DNA of 64,000 nucleotides, from the NCBI GenBank assembly GCA_029866025.1, contig JARXAD010000013.1, positions 350,705 to 414,704 of the forward strand, given 5' to 3'. Position 1 is the first letter of the stretch. Every line of letters begins with the position of its first letter. The position numbers and the translations under genes were made by a program. The notes below the pieces were generated by a model. The model did not search any database. It was not told where the DNA came from and saw only the letters and a list, made by a program, of their open reading frames with translations. This DNA comes from Vampirovibrionales bacterium (GTDB lineage Bacteria > Cyanobacteriota > Vampirovibrionia > Vampirovibrionales > Vampirovibrionaceae). Positions 17,774 through 26,597 of this stretch are shown piece by piece.

Positions 17774-20008
17774 TTACCCTGCGGGAGGGACGGGGGCTGC
17801 TGGCGCAGGCTGTGATATGGGGGCCGAAGGCGACTGAGGGCTGGACGAGCGGCGAGGCTGCCACTGCAAAGGCGGAGCCACAGGCCGTGCCGGTGAGGAG
17901 GGAGGGCTGCCGCTTCCGCGAGAAGCACCGGATCGAGCTTCCGACCAGACAATATCCTGAACGACGTTGGCGCTAGATCCATTACGACCAGGTGCGGCGG
18001 TAACCGATGGGTCGGCTTCCAACCCTTCAACAGAGGGCTTGGCAGCCCCGTGAGGCACGGGATCTCCATTGGGTAGAGTTTCTACAGCGTTGTCGTCAAT
18101 GATTTCCTCTTCGCTGGGAACGCTGGCATTGGGTGCAGGCGCCCCATTGCTTTCCGTGGGGCTTAAATTGGTCAGATCCATTTTCCGCAAGGTCTCGGCA
18201 GTGTAGGCTGTTACTCCTTCTGTAACAGCAAAGGCTTGGGGAGGCGTATTGACCAAGTAAGGGCGCATCATGGTGGCCCACGTTTGGGCCGGGGCCACGC
18301 CTCCGATTAAACCAGGCACGGGTTGGTTATCATCGCGTCCCATCCACACGCCTGTAATAACGGTAGGGGTAAAGCCCACAAACCAGCCATCGCGGTTTTC
18401 ATCGCTGGTACCGGTTTTGCCTGCTAGGGGCCTCCCAATGTTGGCAGCACGACCGGTACCGAGCTGAACCGCTGCTTGCATTAAGGCCACCATACTATCC
18501 ACGGTGGTACGATCCAGCACGGGGTTTTCCATAGCGTAATGCTGATACAACAACCGTCCGTGGCGGTCGGTAATTTTTTCGATGGCATAAGGTTCCACGC
18601 GAACCCCACGATTGGCGAGTACACCCACCGCAGGCACCACATCCAGCATGGTCACACCAGAGCCCCCCAAGGTGAGGGCGAGATCGTTATTCAGTTTGGC
18701 CACCAACCCCATGCGCCTCGCCAGGCCAATGACGGCATCGGGTCCCACATCTTGCAGTAACTTAACCGCCACCACGTTGTTGGATTGCACCAGCGCTTGA
18801 GCCAACGTCATATAGCCCTTGTGCTTGCCATCGTAGTTTTTGGGTTGCCAGTCGCCCACTTGCAGGGGGGCATCCACGTAAACGCGATCGGCAGGAATGC
18901 CGCGCTCTAAGGCGGCAGTATAAGTAAACACCTTAAAGAGAGAACCTGGGGAGCGCAGTGCCGAGCTCACACGGTCAAACTGGCTTTGGTGGTAGTCTTT
19001 ACCTCCCACGTAGGCTAATATTTTTCCGGTACGCGGATCGAGACTAAGCAAGGCGCCTTCCACGCTACTACCTTTAAGCAATGGGGCTTCCATCAAAGCT
19101 TGGGTGGCCAACCGTTGGGCTTGCAAATCCAAGGTGGTGACGACCCGCAATCCGCTTTGCCAAAAGGCTTGTTCATCCAATCCCAACAAGTTGCGCACCT
19201 GCTGCACCACGTACTGGTTAAAAAACGGAGCGCGGTTGGCGGCGGCCAGCTGACGTCCCGCCCGATTGAGACGGAGCGGTTCACCTTTGAGTGGCTCTGC
19301 TTCAGCCGCACTCAGAGCACCGGCCTCTACCAAGTTGTCCAGTACTTCGTTGCGCCGCTTTAAGGCACCTTCGCTGTTCATGTAGGGGTTAAAGCGGGTA
19401 GGGGCCTGAGGCATACCGGCCAATAAGGCGGCTTCGGTGACACTGAGTTGCGACGGTAGCTTGTTAAAGTACACTTCACTGGCGGCCTGAATGCCGTAAG
19501 CACCTTCTCCAAAAAAAATGCTATTAAGGTAGAGCTCTAAAATTTCATCTTTCCCCAACGACCGCTCCAGTTGGAAGGCCAAAGCCATTTCCTGAATTTT
19601 ACGCTTGAGAGAGCGTTCGTTGGTAAGGTACAGGTTGCGCGCCAACTGCTGAGTAATGGTACTGGCCCCTTCCGAGTACCGCTTGTGGGTAATGTTCACC
19701 ACCACCGCTCTTACCAAGCCAATGGGATCCACGCCGGGATGCTGATAGAAGCGACGATCTTCCGTTGCTAACAGGGCTTGAATGACGTGGGGCGAAATTT
19801 CATTCAGAGCCACGGGCTTGTGGTGATATTTCTCATACGAGAGGATGGGCTCGCCGTTTTGGGCCAGCACTTGCGTGTAACGAGATGGGTTGTTGCCCTC
19901 GGCAATGGCGGTTTGGAGATCCGGCATGTCGCGGAGGGCCCAGTACAGCACCAGTACGGTGGCAAACAGCCCTAGCGTCACGACGGTCCAGAAAAGCGAT
20001 TTAAGCAT
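17774..20008 (-). CDS. Class A penicillin-binding protein (PBP1A type)
   Basis: Bifunctional peptidoglycan glycosyltransferase/transpeptidase. N-terminal membrane anchor (about residues 5-25), GT51 domain with catalytic Glu in ATEDRRFYQHPGVD, ITQQLARNLYL, and FFGEGAYGI. Transpeptidase domain with SxxK (Ser in GSLFKVF), SxN in QSNNVV and KTG in GKTGTSDE. It ends in a long Pro/Ser/Ala-rich tail of about 150 residues, probably disordered in the periplasm. The ORF track starts at a TTG 40 residues upstream. ATG 20008 gives a normal anchor and 744 residues. No Shine-Dalgarno is clear at either. Confidence 0.92.
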   Translation of the reverse strand: MLKSLFWTVVTLGLFATVLVLYWALRDMPDLQTAIAEGNNPSRYTQVLAQNGEPILSYEKYHHKPVALNEISPHVIQALLATEDRRFYQHPGVDPIGLVRAVVVNITHKRYSEGASTITQQLARNLYLTNERSLKRKIQEMALAFQLERSLGKDEILELYLNSIFFGEGAYGIQAASEVYFNKLPSQLSVTEAALLAGMPQAPTRFNPYMNSEGALKRRNEVLDNLVEAGALSAAEAEPLKGEPLRLNRAGRQLAAANRAPFFNQYVVQQVRNLLGLDEQAFWQSGLRVVTTLDLQAQRLATQALMEAPLLKGSSVEGALLSLDPRTGKILAYVGGKDYHQSQFDRVSSALRSPGSLFKVFTYTAALERGIPADRVYVDAPLQVGDWQPKNYDGKHKGYMTLAQALVQSNNVVAVKLLQDVGPDAVIGLARRMGLVAKLNNDLALTLGGSGVTMLDVVPAVGVLANRGVRVEPYAIEKITDRHGRLLYQHYAMENPVLDRTTVDSMVALMQAAVQLGTGRAANIGRPLAGKTGTSDENRDGWFVGFTPTVITGVWMGRDDNQPVPGLIGGVAPAQTWATMMRPYLVNTPPQAFAVTEGVTAYTAETLRKMDLTNLSPTESNGAPAPNASVPSEEEIIDDNAVETLPNGDPVPHGAAKPSVEGLEADPSVTAAPGRNGSSANVVQDIVWSEARSGASRGSGSPPSSPARPVAPPLQWQPRRSSSPQSPSAPISQPAPAAPVPPAG

Positions 20009-20240
20009 TCGATGAAATACCCACGATTGTCCAACAGTTTTGATGGTGTCTATTCTACCGAAGAGACGCCCCAAAGACGCCAAATAGCAAAACACAAATA
20101 GTAAAGGCAAAAAATTGCTGCACCCCAAGGGGTGTTTGGTTATTTAAGCCATGCGTCAACCAAGCCGCTTGCTGGTAACCCTGTGTTTAATGGATGGGAT
20201 GGAATGTCACTTCGTCGATACATTGCCCAAGGAGCGTTGA

Positions 20241-20987
20241 ATGCGAATGTTGCTTTTAGCTGCACACAATCGGTCTTGGTTAACCCAGTTAGTTATTGGG
20301 GCTGTATTCGTAGTGTCGTGTTGGTTAGGAGAGGGACTGTTATCGGTTCCTGCGCAAGTAGCGACCAAAGGTTCTCAGTCTAGCGTAGCTTTTGACTGGA
20401 CGCCCTTGCTGCGACTCTCTCGGGATCGTCCCATTTTGGATGCCTTGGCTTGGCTAAACGAAACCCCCTATGCAGGGGTCGTTACTCACTTAAAGCGCCA
20501 AAACGCCCGCGTGATTTTTAAAGACTTGCGAACTTTGGATAAAGCCGTGGCCAACTTTGATGCCGTGAGCTGGCTGAGTGGCAGGGGGGAATGGATTATC
20601 TTTATCAATGTGAGCCACCAAAACGCTCCACCGATGGCTTTGGCGGCCTTGATTGCCCATGAAAGTATGCATGACGATGTAGAAAATTCGCTCACCGAAG
20701 AAGTGGCGGGCTGGCGACAAGAAGCCACCGTTTGGCAATACGCCCGCCGAGTGTGCCCGGCAATGGCGTCGTTGCCAGTACCTGTGGCCCAAGCGGCTAC
20801 GGCTCAAACGCCAGTGCGATCTAAAAAAGGCGTGGTCACTACATTGGAATCCGCTGGTGGCTCCATGTTGGTGGCCCGCCTTGAGCGCATTCGCCAATCG
20901 TTGGAATCCAATACGCTGGAATCGTTGGTACGCGGAAATCCAGGCTACACGGGGCTGAAAGAGACGTCTGCTGGATTCTCCGACTAG
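20241..20987 (+). CDS. Putative membrane-anchored zinc metallopeptidase-like protein
   Basis: 248 residues, family not recognised. A hydrophobic segment at about residues 14-36 could be a signal peptide or anchor. The core has H140-E141-S-M-H144, a match to the HExxH zincin motif inside a helix (ALIAHESMH). EE at 153-154, in TEEVAGWRQEA, could supply the third zinc ligand. The spacing resembles small gluzincin-like peptidases, so protease activity is inferred only. Excellent Shine-Dalgarno AAGGAG, 6 bases from ATG. Divergent from the PBP gene, so a wall-related role is possible. Confidence 0.6.
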   Translation: MRMLLLAAHNRSWLTQLVIGAVFVVSCWLGEGLLSVPAQVATKGSQSSVAFDWTPLLRLSRDRPILDALAWLNETPYAGVVTHLKRQNARVIFKDLRTLDKAVANFDAVSWLSGRGEWIIFINVSHQNAPPMALAALIAHESMHDDVENSLTEEVAGWRQEATVWQYARRVCPAMASLPVPVAQAATAQTPVRSKKGVVTTLESAGGSMLVARLERIRQSLESNTLESLVRGNPGYTGLKETSAGFSD

Positions 20988-21074
20988 TATTCAAATTCTT
21001 TTGTTGAGGGGTCAGCCCTCAACACTCCCCCTACAATCCGCCTTCACCTACAAGATCCATTTGAGGTTATCTAA

Positions 21075-21107
21075 TAAAAACGCCCCCACATTGCTGCGAG
21101 GGCGTTT
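21075..21107 (-). terminator. Terminator between the metallopeptidase-like gene and HU
   Basis: AAACGCCC/GGGCGTTT stem with further weak pairing inside. On the minus strand the stem runs into TTTTTATT, ending the HU transcript. It is close to symmetric and may serve the plus strand too. Confidence 0.75.
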
Positions 21108-21128
21108 GATTCCGAAGAATCGCAACGA

Positions 21129-21407
21129 CTATTTGCCGCTGACGAGTTCTTTGAATTTTTTGCCGGCGGAGAAGGCGGGCACTTTTTTGGCAGGAATTTT
21201 CAATTCTTTGCCGGTTTGAGGGTTGCGGCCAATACGGGCAGCACGTTTACGGCTTTCGAAAGTACCGAAACCAACCAAGGTGACTTTTTTGCCTTTGGAG
21301 ACTGACTTGGTGACGGCTTCCAGAGCGGCATCCAAAATCTCTTTCACGATTTTGTTGGTTTGTTTGGTTTTCTTGGCAACGTCTTGTACGAGTTCTTCTT
21401 TGTTCAT
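21129..21407 (-). CDS. hup: DNA-binding protein HU
   Basis: Nucleoid-compacting histone-like protein, 92 residues (family 90-95). N-terminal helices MNKEELVQDVAKKT, the GFGTFESRKRAAR strand and the GRNPQTGKELKIPA arm that enters the DNA minor groove are all standard. AGGA lies 9 bases before the ATG. A terminator follows directly. Its own upstream region is shared with nadA, divergent. Confidence 0.96.
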   Translation of the reverse strand: MNKEELVQDVAKKTKQTNKIVKEILDAALEAVTKSVSKGKKVTLVGFGTFESRKRAARIGRNPQTGKELKIPAKKVPAFSAGKKFKELVSGK

Positions 21408-21741
21408 GGTGTTTTATCCTTTCCACAACAGGGACAGTGACAGTATACAGAGATTTGATTGTTTGGCAAGTCTTTTTTTGCTGTCTCTTCAACCATTACA
21501 ACGGTAGCCGTTGAAGGGGTTAAATGGATATAAGGGATACCTCATACGTCTGACTAAAAACAGCCTTCCACTCACAACTCTTTATCGGTTGGGTCTGTCC
21601 CACCCAACAACCGTAGTTATTATACCCATATTTTTCAAAATGCAACCCCCCAATTCAGCGTCTCCCCTTAATGGCCGATCCAAACAGCCGGGCACCAAGC
21701 CTTTAAAAAAGGGTGGACGCCCCAGTGTGGACCATACTATA

Positions 21742-21759
21742 AGTAAGGTAAGTCTTACT
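21742..21759. promoter_or_regulatory. Palindromic operator candidate before nadA
   Basis: AGTAAG-GTAAGT-CTTACT: perfect 6-bp arms around a 6-bp spacer, just downstream of a TACTAT -10-like hexamer and 58 bases before the nadA ATG. The location suits a repressor of NAD synthesis (NrtR, NiaR or NadQ type). The rest of the 410-base gap to HU holds nothing I can support. Confidence 0.4.
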
Positions 21760-21817
21760 GTTTTGTGGGCCGTAAATCCTTTGTTTATGGCCATAATAGC
21801 ACCCAAAGGTTCTCCGT

Positions 21818-22843
21818 ATGTCTCACTGCCCGCCCCTTGTTTTACCCAGTGCCTCTCCAGCCTCATCCGGCATGTTGGCCAGTGCCAACGAGCGCAAGCA
21901 AGCCTTGATTGAAGAAATTCACACCCTAAAGCGTGAGAAAAACGCTCTGATTTTGGCCCACCTTTACGAGCGCGTGGACGTGCAAGACGTGGCCGATGTG
22001 TGGGGCGATTCCTTAGGATTGTCGCAGCGCGCGGCAGAAACCGATGCGGATCTCATCATTTTCTGTGGGGTTCACTTTATGGCGGAAACGGCTAAATTGT
22101 TGAACCCAGCCAAAACCGTTTATTTGGCCAATCCCAATGCGGGCTGCCCCATGGCGGATATGATTACGGCGAAAGACTTGGAAGCCTTCAAAGCAAAGCA
22201 TCCGGGGTTGCCTGTATTGGCATACGTCAACACCAGTGCGGAGGTTAAAGCCCTCAGCGATTACTGCTGCACTAGTGCCAATGCCAGCGATGTGGCCCGC
22301 TTTGCTGCGCAGGAATGCGGGGTGGGTGAAATCCTCTTTGTGCCGGATCGCAACCTGGCCCGCTATGTGCAAACCCAGGTGCCGGAAGTCAAAATTACCT
22401 ATTACGAAGGCTTTTGCCCCACCCACATGCGCATGGAAGTCGCGGATGTGATTAAACTTCAGCAGCAGTACCCAGAGGCGGCGCTGCTAGTACACCCCGA
22501 GTGTGATGACCCCATTAAGGATTTGGCCGATTTTATTGGCAGCACCACCGCCATTGTGCAAGCCGCCAAAGCCAGTGATAAGCCCGTGTTTATTGTGGCC
22601 ACGGAAGACGGCGTGAGCCAGCGCTTGGCAGCCGATTGCCCGGAAAAACTATTTATTACCCCCACGCGGGCCAGTGCCATTTGCCCCAATATGAAGCTGA
22701 CGCGCCTAGAGAACATACGCAACAGTTTGCTGGGCAACAACACCCCCATTGAAATTGCCCCCCACCTTGTTGAGCCTGCCACGCGCTGCATTGAAAGCAT
22801 GATGCGGGTGCCACGAGGCGAGAAGGTTCGGTTGAACCCGTAA
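21818..22843 (+). CDS. nadA: Quinolinate synthase
   Basis: Fe-S enzyme that condenses iminoaspartate with dihydroxyacetone phosphate to quinolinate in NAD synthesis. Three cluster cysteines expected of the family are visible in NPNAGCPMAD (near residue 110), VHPECDDP and the SAICPNMK segment. AHLYERVDVQDVADVWGDSL and the CGVHFMAETAK motif are typical. AAAGG lies 8 bases before ATG 21818, giving 341 residues. An alternative ATG is 18 codons later (MLASANERKQ). nadB and nadC are not in the window. Confidence 0.94.
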   Translation: MSHCPPLVLPSASPASSGMLASANERKQALIEEIHTLKREKNALILAHLYERVDVQDVADVWGDSLGLSQRAAETDADLIIFCGVHFMAETAKLLNPAKTVYLANPNAGCPMADMITAKDLEAFKAKHPGLPVLAYVNTSAEVKALSDYCCTSANASDVARFAAQECGVGEILFVPDRNLARYVQTQVPEVKITYYEGFCPTHMRMEVADVIKLQQQYPEAALLVHPECDDPIKDLADFIGSTTAIVQAAKASDKPVFIVATEDGVSQRLAADCPEKLFITPTRASAICPNMKLTRLENIRNSLLGNNTPIEIAPHLVEPATRCIESMMRVPRGEKVRLNP

Positions 22844-22950
22844 ATATAGGGTTGAGGCAATTTTGATTTTGGAGGGGCGTTGTAATAAAAAAGCTTTGTG
22901 TTGCTTAAACACCATAATGATTATCTAGTACGGATGAATTAGGAACCTAT

Positions 22951-23226
22951 ATGATGCGCCTCTCTTTATTTAATACTTTTGCAACCCCGGTGGCGTTTGG
23001 TGCCCAGCGTCCCGTGGCTCGGGCCGTTCGTTTTGGCGAGACTGACACTACTAAAGTTCAAGAAGAACCGAAATATCTCGGGCATAGGGACATCTTCAAC
23101 GAAGCCTGGGTAAGACGTGAAACCGCAGAGGTGACAAACCAGGTTAATGCTAATTTCCAAAGGGCTGCCGACTTACAGGCCGAAAGGGCACTTAAAACCA
23201 AAGGTGATCCCGATGAAGGTGATTAA
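22951..23226 (+). CDS. Small hypothetical protein with two xFG motifs
   Basis: 91 residues, not recognised. The N-terminal third is basic with two short motifs, PVAFGAQ (13-19) and AVRFGET (24-30). The rest is charged and probably helical (NQVNANFQRAADLQAERAL). AGGA lies 6 bases before the first ATG, so it is likely translated. Between nadA and rplS. The xFG motif is shared with other hypotheticals in the window. Confidence 0.6.
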   Translation: MMRLSLFNTFATPVAFGAQRPVARAVRFGETDTTKVQEEPKYLGHRDIFNEAWVRRETAEVTNQVNANFQRAADLQAERALKTKGDPDEGD

Positions 23227-23337
23227 AGGGCCCTTGGGCCCATTTGACGCCCAACATCCTTGCGGTATGATAAGTAACCCTTTGTGGGAGCTGTGTGCTT
23301 TTTTAGTTTAAACCCCCTAGTTTTAAGGATTTAACTT

Positions 23338-23700
23338 ATGTCTACGCCCTTGATTCGTGACATTGAAGCGATGTACCTAAAGACCGACCTGCCTCATGTC
23401 GTCCCCGGCGATAGCGTTCGAGTGACCGTTCGCATTGTGGAAGGTGCCAAAGAACGTCTCCAAGCCTTTGAAGGCGTGGTTCTCGGGTTGTCGGGTGCCA
23501 GCACCAGCCGCACCGTTACCGTTCGCAAAGTGTTCCAAGGCGTGGGTGTGGAGCGTATCTTCTTACTGCATTCCCCCCGTGTGGAAAGCATTAAAGTGCT
23601 GCGTCACGGGTACGTGCGTCGTGCCAAGTTGTACTACATGCGCGATCGCTCCGGCAAAGCCGCTCGCTTACGCGAAAAATTTGTCACCAAAGCCCAGTAG
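23338..23700 (+). CDS. rplS: Ribosomal protein L19
   Basis: 120-residue large-subunit protein at the 30S-50S interface. PGDSVRVTVRIVEGAKERLQAFEG, the GVGVERIFLLHSP stretch and RRAKLYYMRDRSGKAARL are the standard L19 signatures. AAGGA lies 8 bases before the ATG. A clear terminator follows. The usual trmD/rimM neighbours are absent. Confidence 0.97.
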   Translation: MSTPLIRDIEAMYLKTDLPHVVPGDSVRVTVRIVEGAKERLQAFEGVVLGLSGASTSRTVTVRKVFQGVGVERIFLLHSPRVESIKVLRHGYVRRAKLYYMRDRSGKAARLREKFVTKAQ

Positions 23701-23728
23701 GCTTTTCAGTTTCTACCCTTTGCAAAGG

Positions 23729-23764
23729 CGGCCCGTTATTTATTTTAATAGTGGGCCGTTTTTG
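23729..23764 (+). terminator. Intrinsic terminator after rplS
   Basis: CGGCCC/GGGCCG stem with an A/T-rich loop, then GTTTTTG on the plus strand. Confidence 0.8.
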
Positions 23765-23914
23765 TATATTCCCTCATTACTGACCCCAATAACTTACCTC
23801 TGACGTGTTAGGGTTTTTAAAGGCCAAAGCCTTTACTCTTAAGGTAGGGGAGCTTGTGGCCAAAGGCGCACAACGGTTGAACGGACCCACAAACAACGAA
23901 AAAGATCGATCATT

Positions 23915-24832
23915 ATGGCCATCATTCAATGGTATCCGGGGCACATTGCCAAGCTAGAGCGCGAACTAGACCATTGGCTGGGTTTGGTGGATGTGGTGCT
24001 GGAAGTTCGAGATGCCCGCATGCCCTTGGCCACTACCAACCCGCGGTTACGGGCACGCTATGGCAACAAGCCGTCGGTGATTCTACTCAATAAATCCGAT
24101 TTGGCCGACACCAAGCAAACCGCTGCGTGGGTAGACCATTTAAAAGAGGTTGAAAATTTGGGGGTGCTGGGGGTTAATGCCCACGCCATTCACCAGTGGA
24201 AAAAACCCTTGGAAGGGTTGTTAAAGCGCATTGCCGCACCACTGCAAGCCAAACGCAAGCAACAAGGCCTTAAGCCTCGCCCCGTGAGGGTGTTGGTGGC
24301 AGGGATGCCCAACGTGGGGAAGTCGTCGTTGATTAATGCCCTGTCAGGGCGGCACAAAGCAGCCACGGGCCACAAAGCGGGCGTGACACGCCAGCCCCAA
24401 TGGGTACGCCTCCACGAGACCCTAGAACTTCTCGACACGCCGGGGATTATCCCGCCAATACTGGAAACCGAGATGGATAATCATGAGCTGTGGCAAACGT
24501 CCTTTGAACAAGGCAAGGTTCAGCCCCTTTCTATTGGTGAAAAACTGGCTACTGTGAGTAGTGTGGGGGATGCCGCCTTTGACGAAGCAACCGTTTCTAC
24601 TCGGTTACTGAGTTGGGTGGATGAAGCGTATAACGGTTTAATGCACACCTTGTACGAGGTGCCGGAAGACGTACCCATTTCCATTGAATCGGTAGGGCAG
24701 GCGCGCCGTTGGCTCACCTCGGGCGGCGGGGTGGATGAATCGCGCACGGCAAGGCAGGTGCTGACGGATTTTAGACAGGGTCGCTGGGTTAAAGGAGGTT
24801 TTGGCGTCAGCTTGGAGTGGGTTCCCGAATGA
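23915..24832 (+). CDS. rbgA: Ribosome biogenesis GTPase YlqF/RbgA
   Basis: Circularly permuted GTPase that assists late 50S assembly. N-terminal QWYPGHIAK is the family signature. GTPase motifs occur in permuted order: G4 NKSD first, then G1 GMPNVGKSS, then G3 DTPG. 305 residues, a little longer than the usual 280-290, with the C-terminal RNA-binding helices. The stop overlaps the start of rnhB by ATGA, so the two are translationally coupled. The rbgA-rnhB pairing is widespread. Confidence 0.94.
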   Translation: MAIIQWYPGHIAKLERELDHWLGLVDVVLEVRDARMPLATTNPRLRARYGNKPSVILLNKSDLADTKQTAAWVDHLKEVENLGVLGVNAHAIHQWKKPLEGLLKRIAAPLQAKRKQQGLKPRPVRVLVAGMPNVGKSSLINALSGRHKAATGHKAGVTRQPQWVRLHETLELLDTPGIIPPILETEMDNHELWQTSFEQGKVQPLSIGEKLATVSSVGDAAFDEATVSTRLLSWVDEAYNGLMHTLYEVPEDVPISIESVGQARRWLTSGGGVDESRTARQVLTDFRQGRWVKGGFGVSLEWVPE

Positions 24833-25590
24833 TCGCTCAAGCATTGGGGGTACTACAAAAACCAGCGTCGAAAGCCGAAGAGCGCTTGGCTGCTTTGTTA
24901 GCCTTTGATACTTCTTATTTAGAAAATTATTTGGAATGCACATCGAATCCTTGCTGGCTGGTGGGAGTGGATGAAGTGGGGCGTGGTAGTGCCATTGGCC
25001 CGGTTACGGCTTGTGCGGTGGCTTTCCAGTATCCTTTGTCGGAAATCACGAAAGCCGCTCTTGTAGGGCTGGATGATTCCAAAAAACTTCGGCCCAACCT
25101 TCGCCAAACCTTGCAAACCGTTATTCAAGCCAATGCCTACTGGGCATTGGGAGAAGCCACTCGCGAAGAAGTGGATGAACTCAACGTGTATCAGGCGTCT
25201 CGGCTGGCATCCAGCCGTGCTGTAAGTGCTTTGTGGAAACGATTGCAAGGAAAAGATTCGAATCGAGCCGTGATTCTTCTTGTGGATGGCAATGCGCGAT
25301 TGCCAGAGGCGTGGTTGACAACTGTTGAGAACGGTCTAACCCAATACACGGTGGTGAAGGGGGACAGTCAAAGTTTGGCCATTGCTGCCGCCAGTGTGGT
25401 GGCCAAAGAAACGCGAGATGCATGGGTGCGAAAAATCGCAATGGAGTATCCTAATTACCGTTGGGAAACCAATATGGGGTATCTCACGGCTGCTCATCGC
25501 CAAGCTTTGGTGGACCATGGCCCGACGCTTTGGCACCGGTTGAATTACAAAGGGGTACGCCCCCAAACGCCTTCGGATGATTACTTGTAA
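24829..25590 (+). CDS. rnhB: Ribonuclease HII
   Basis: Cleaves RNA of RNA-DNA hybrids and incised ribonucleotides. Catalytic acidic residues lie in GVDEVGRGSAIGP, DDSKKL and the conserved GDSQSLAIAAASVVAK region. I start at ATG 24829, which overlaps the rbgA stop, instead of the GTG at 24817. That gives 253 residues with an N-terminal extension of about 40 before the catalytic core. Immediately after the stop, two TGTAAC hexamers form the box for the next gene. Confidence 0.95.
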   Translation: MIAQALGVLQKPASKAEERLAALLAFDTSYLENYLECTSNPCWLVGVDEVGRGSAIGPVTACAVAFQYPLSEITKAALVGLDDSKKLRPNLRQTLQTVIQANAYWALGEATREEVDELNVYQASRLASSRAVSALWKRLQGKDSNRAVILLVDGNARLPEAWLTTVENGLTQYTVVKGDSQSLAIAAASVVAKETRDAWVRKIAMEYPNYRWETNMGYLTAAHRQALVDHGPTLWHRLNYKGVRPQTPSDDYL

Positions 25591-25601
25591 CGGTTTGTAA
25601 C
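25586..25601 (+). promoter_or_regulatory. TGTAAC-N4-TGTAAC tandem box
   Basis: Perfect tandem hexamers TGTAAC-GGTT-TGTAAC, overlapping the rnhB stop and 90 bases before the next start codon. Same architecture as the boxes at 16042, 28903 and 56860. Confidence 0.45.
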
Positions 25602-25691
25602 GGTTTGTCTTGTTTAGATGGGTGGTCTAGCATCACCCTGTATTGAGGAACTTTTAAGCCAGTGTTCACCATAGTCTTTGTTTAGGTTTGT

Positions 25692-26474
25692 ATGACCCTT
25701 TCGGTCACATCGTCCAACATTTTTCCGTTACCTGATGCCAAGCTATCAGGAACCATTTCACCTGTGCATTTTAGCGGTCGTTCCTCAGATTCCTTCCAAT
25801 CCACAGCATCCGTAAGCCCCAAGTTCGGGGGAGCTTGGACTGATTTAAAAGGAGCTTGGGGGGCTATTACCAAGGCGGCCACCAACCCGGCCGATCATAG
25901 AGTACTGACGGCGTGGTCTCAAAAATATGTATTTCCTAACGTGGTGCGTGCCGCTTGCTTGGTAGTGCCGGTGGTGGGTTGGATTTTACTGCCCATTTTG
26001 AACTGGACCTGGCTCAATAAAATGGAAAAAAAGGCGGATGGCATTATCCAGACAGCTGCGGAAAACGGTGGTGAAAAGGCTTTGGGGGTGAATATTAACC
26101 GAGTGATGGACGGCGTGTTAGACCCGAGTAAGCCAGAAACTTTTAAAAATGTTCAAACGGGCGTAAACAATATTATGGATGAGTTGGGCAAGTCCAATGT
26201 CGATAAAAAATCGGTGTTTGAGCACTTTAAACTGGAAGAAGGAAAACCCTTTTTTAAGACAGCCCAATCCTTCTTTGGGCTATTCCATTATTTACAGGGC
26301 AGTTGGTTTGGCCGTGCTATCAGCTGGGCGATTAAGGGCAGTTTTAAGATGGCACGGGGCTTTAAGCCGTTATTACCCTTGGTGGTAGGCTTTAATGCGC
26401 TACTGGCTCTTGCGTTGCGCAAGCCCATTTTGCGATCCATTGAGAAAGTGGCCCAAGCGGCCATTAAGGCTTAA
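25692..26474 (+). CDS. Hypothetical membrane protein with FG motif
   Basis: 260 residues, not recognised. A Ser-rich N-terminus carries PVHFSG and SPKFGGAW, then a hydrophobic hairpin (about residues 80-105, CLVVPVVGWILLPILNWTW), a long soluble helical stretch, and a second hydrophobic region near the end (PLLPLVVGFNALLALAL). The layout resembles the two larger membrane proteins at 58-61 kb. Weak Shine-Dalgarno (TTAGG). A strong inverted repeat follows it. No classical signal peptide. Confidence 0.6.
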   Translation: MTLSVTSSNIFPLPDAKLSGTISPVHFSGRSSDSFQSTASVSPKFGGAWTDLKGAWGAITKAATNPADHRVLTAWSQKYVFPNVVRAACLVVPVVGWILLPILNWTWLNKMEKKADGIIQTAAENGGEKALGVNINRVMDGVLDPSKPETFKNVQTGVNNIMDELGKSNVDKKSVFEHFKLEEGKPFFKTAQSFFGLFHYLQGSWFGRAISWAIKGSFKMARGFKPLLPLVVGFNALLALALRKPILRSIEKVAQAAIKA

Positions 26475-26475
26475 A

Positions 26476-26510
26476 ACTCAAAGCTCCCTCAGATAGAGAG
26501 GGCTTTGAGT
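26476..26510. terminator. Bidirectional terminator-like hairpin
   Basis: ACTCAAAG-CT-CCCTC / GAGGG-CTTTGAGT: 13 base pairs with a 2-base bulge and a 7-base loop, between convergent genes. The T-run is weak on both strands. Confidence 0.6.
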
Positions 26511-26573
26511 CGTATTACTTTAAAAAACGGCTGGCCTTGCTGGGGATGATGCTTAAAGCTATCGCGATCTTTT

Positions 26574-26597
26574 TATAAAAAGGGTGCTTTGTACCCT
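26574..26597 (-). terminator. Terminator of pfk
   Basis: AGGGT/ACCCT hairpin overlapping the pfk stop codon, then TTTTTATAAAAAG on the minus strand. Confidence 0.55.

Noticed and set aside
21511-21912. 133-residue ORF between HU and nadA
   Set aside because: Overlaps the nadA start in another frame, has no ribosome site and no recognisable protein features.
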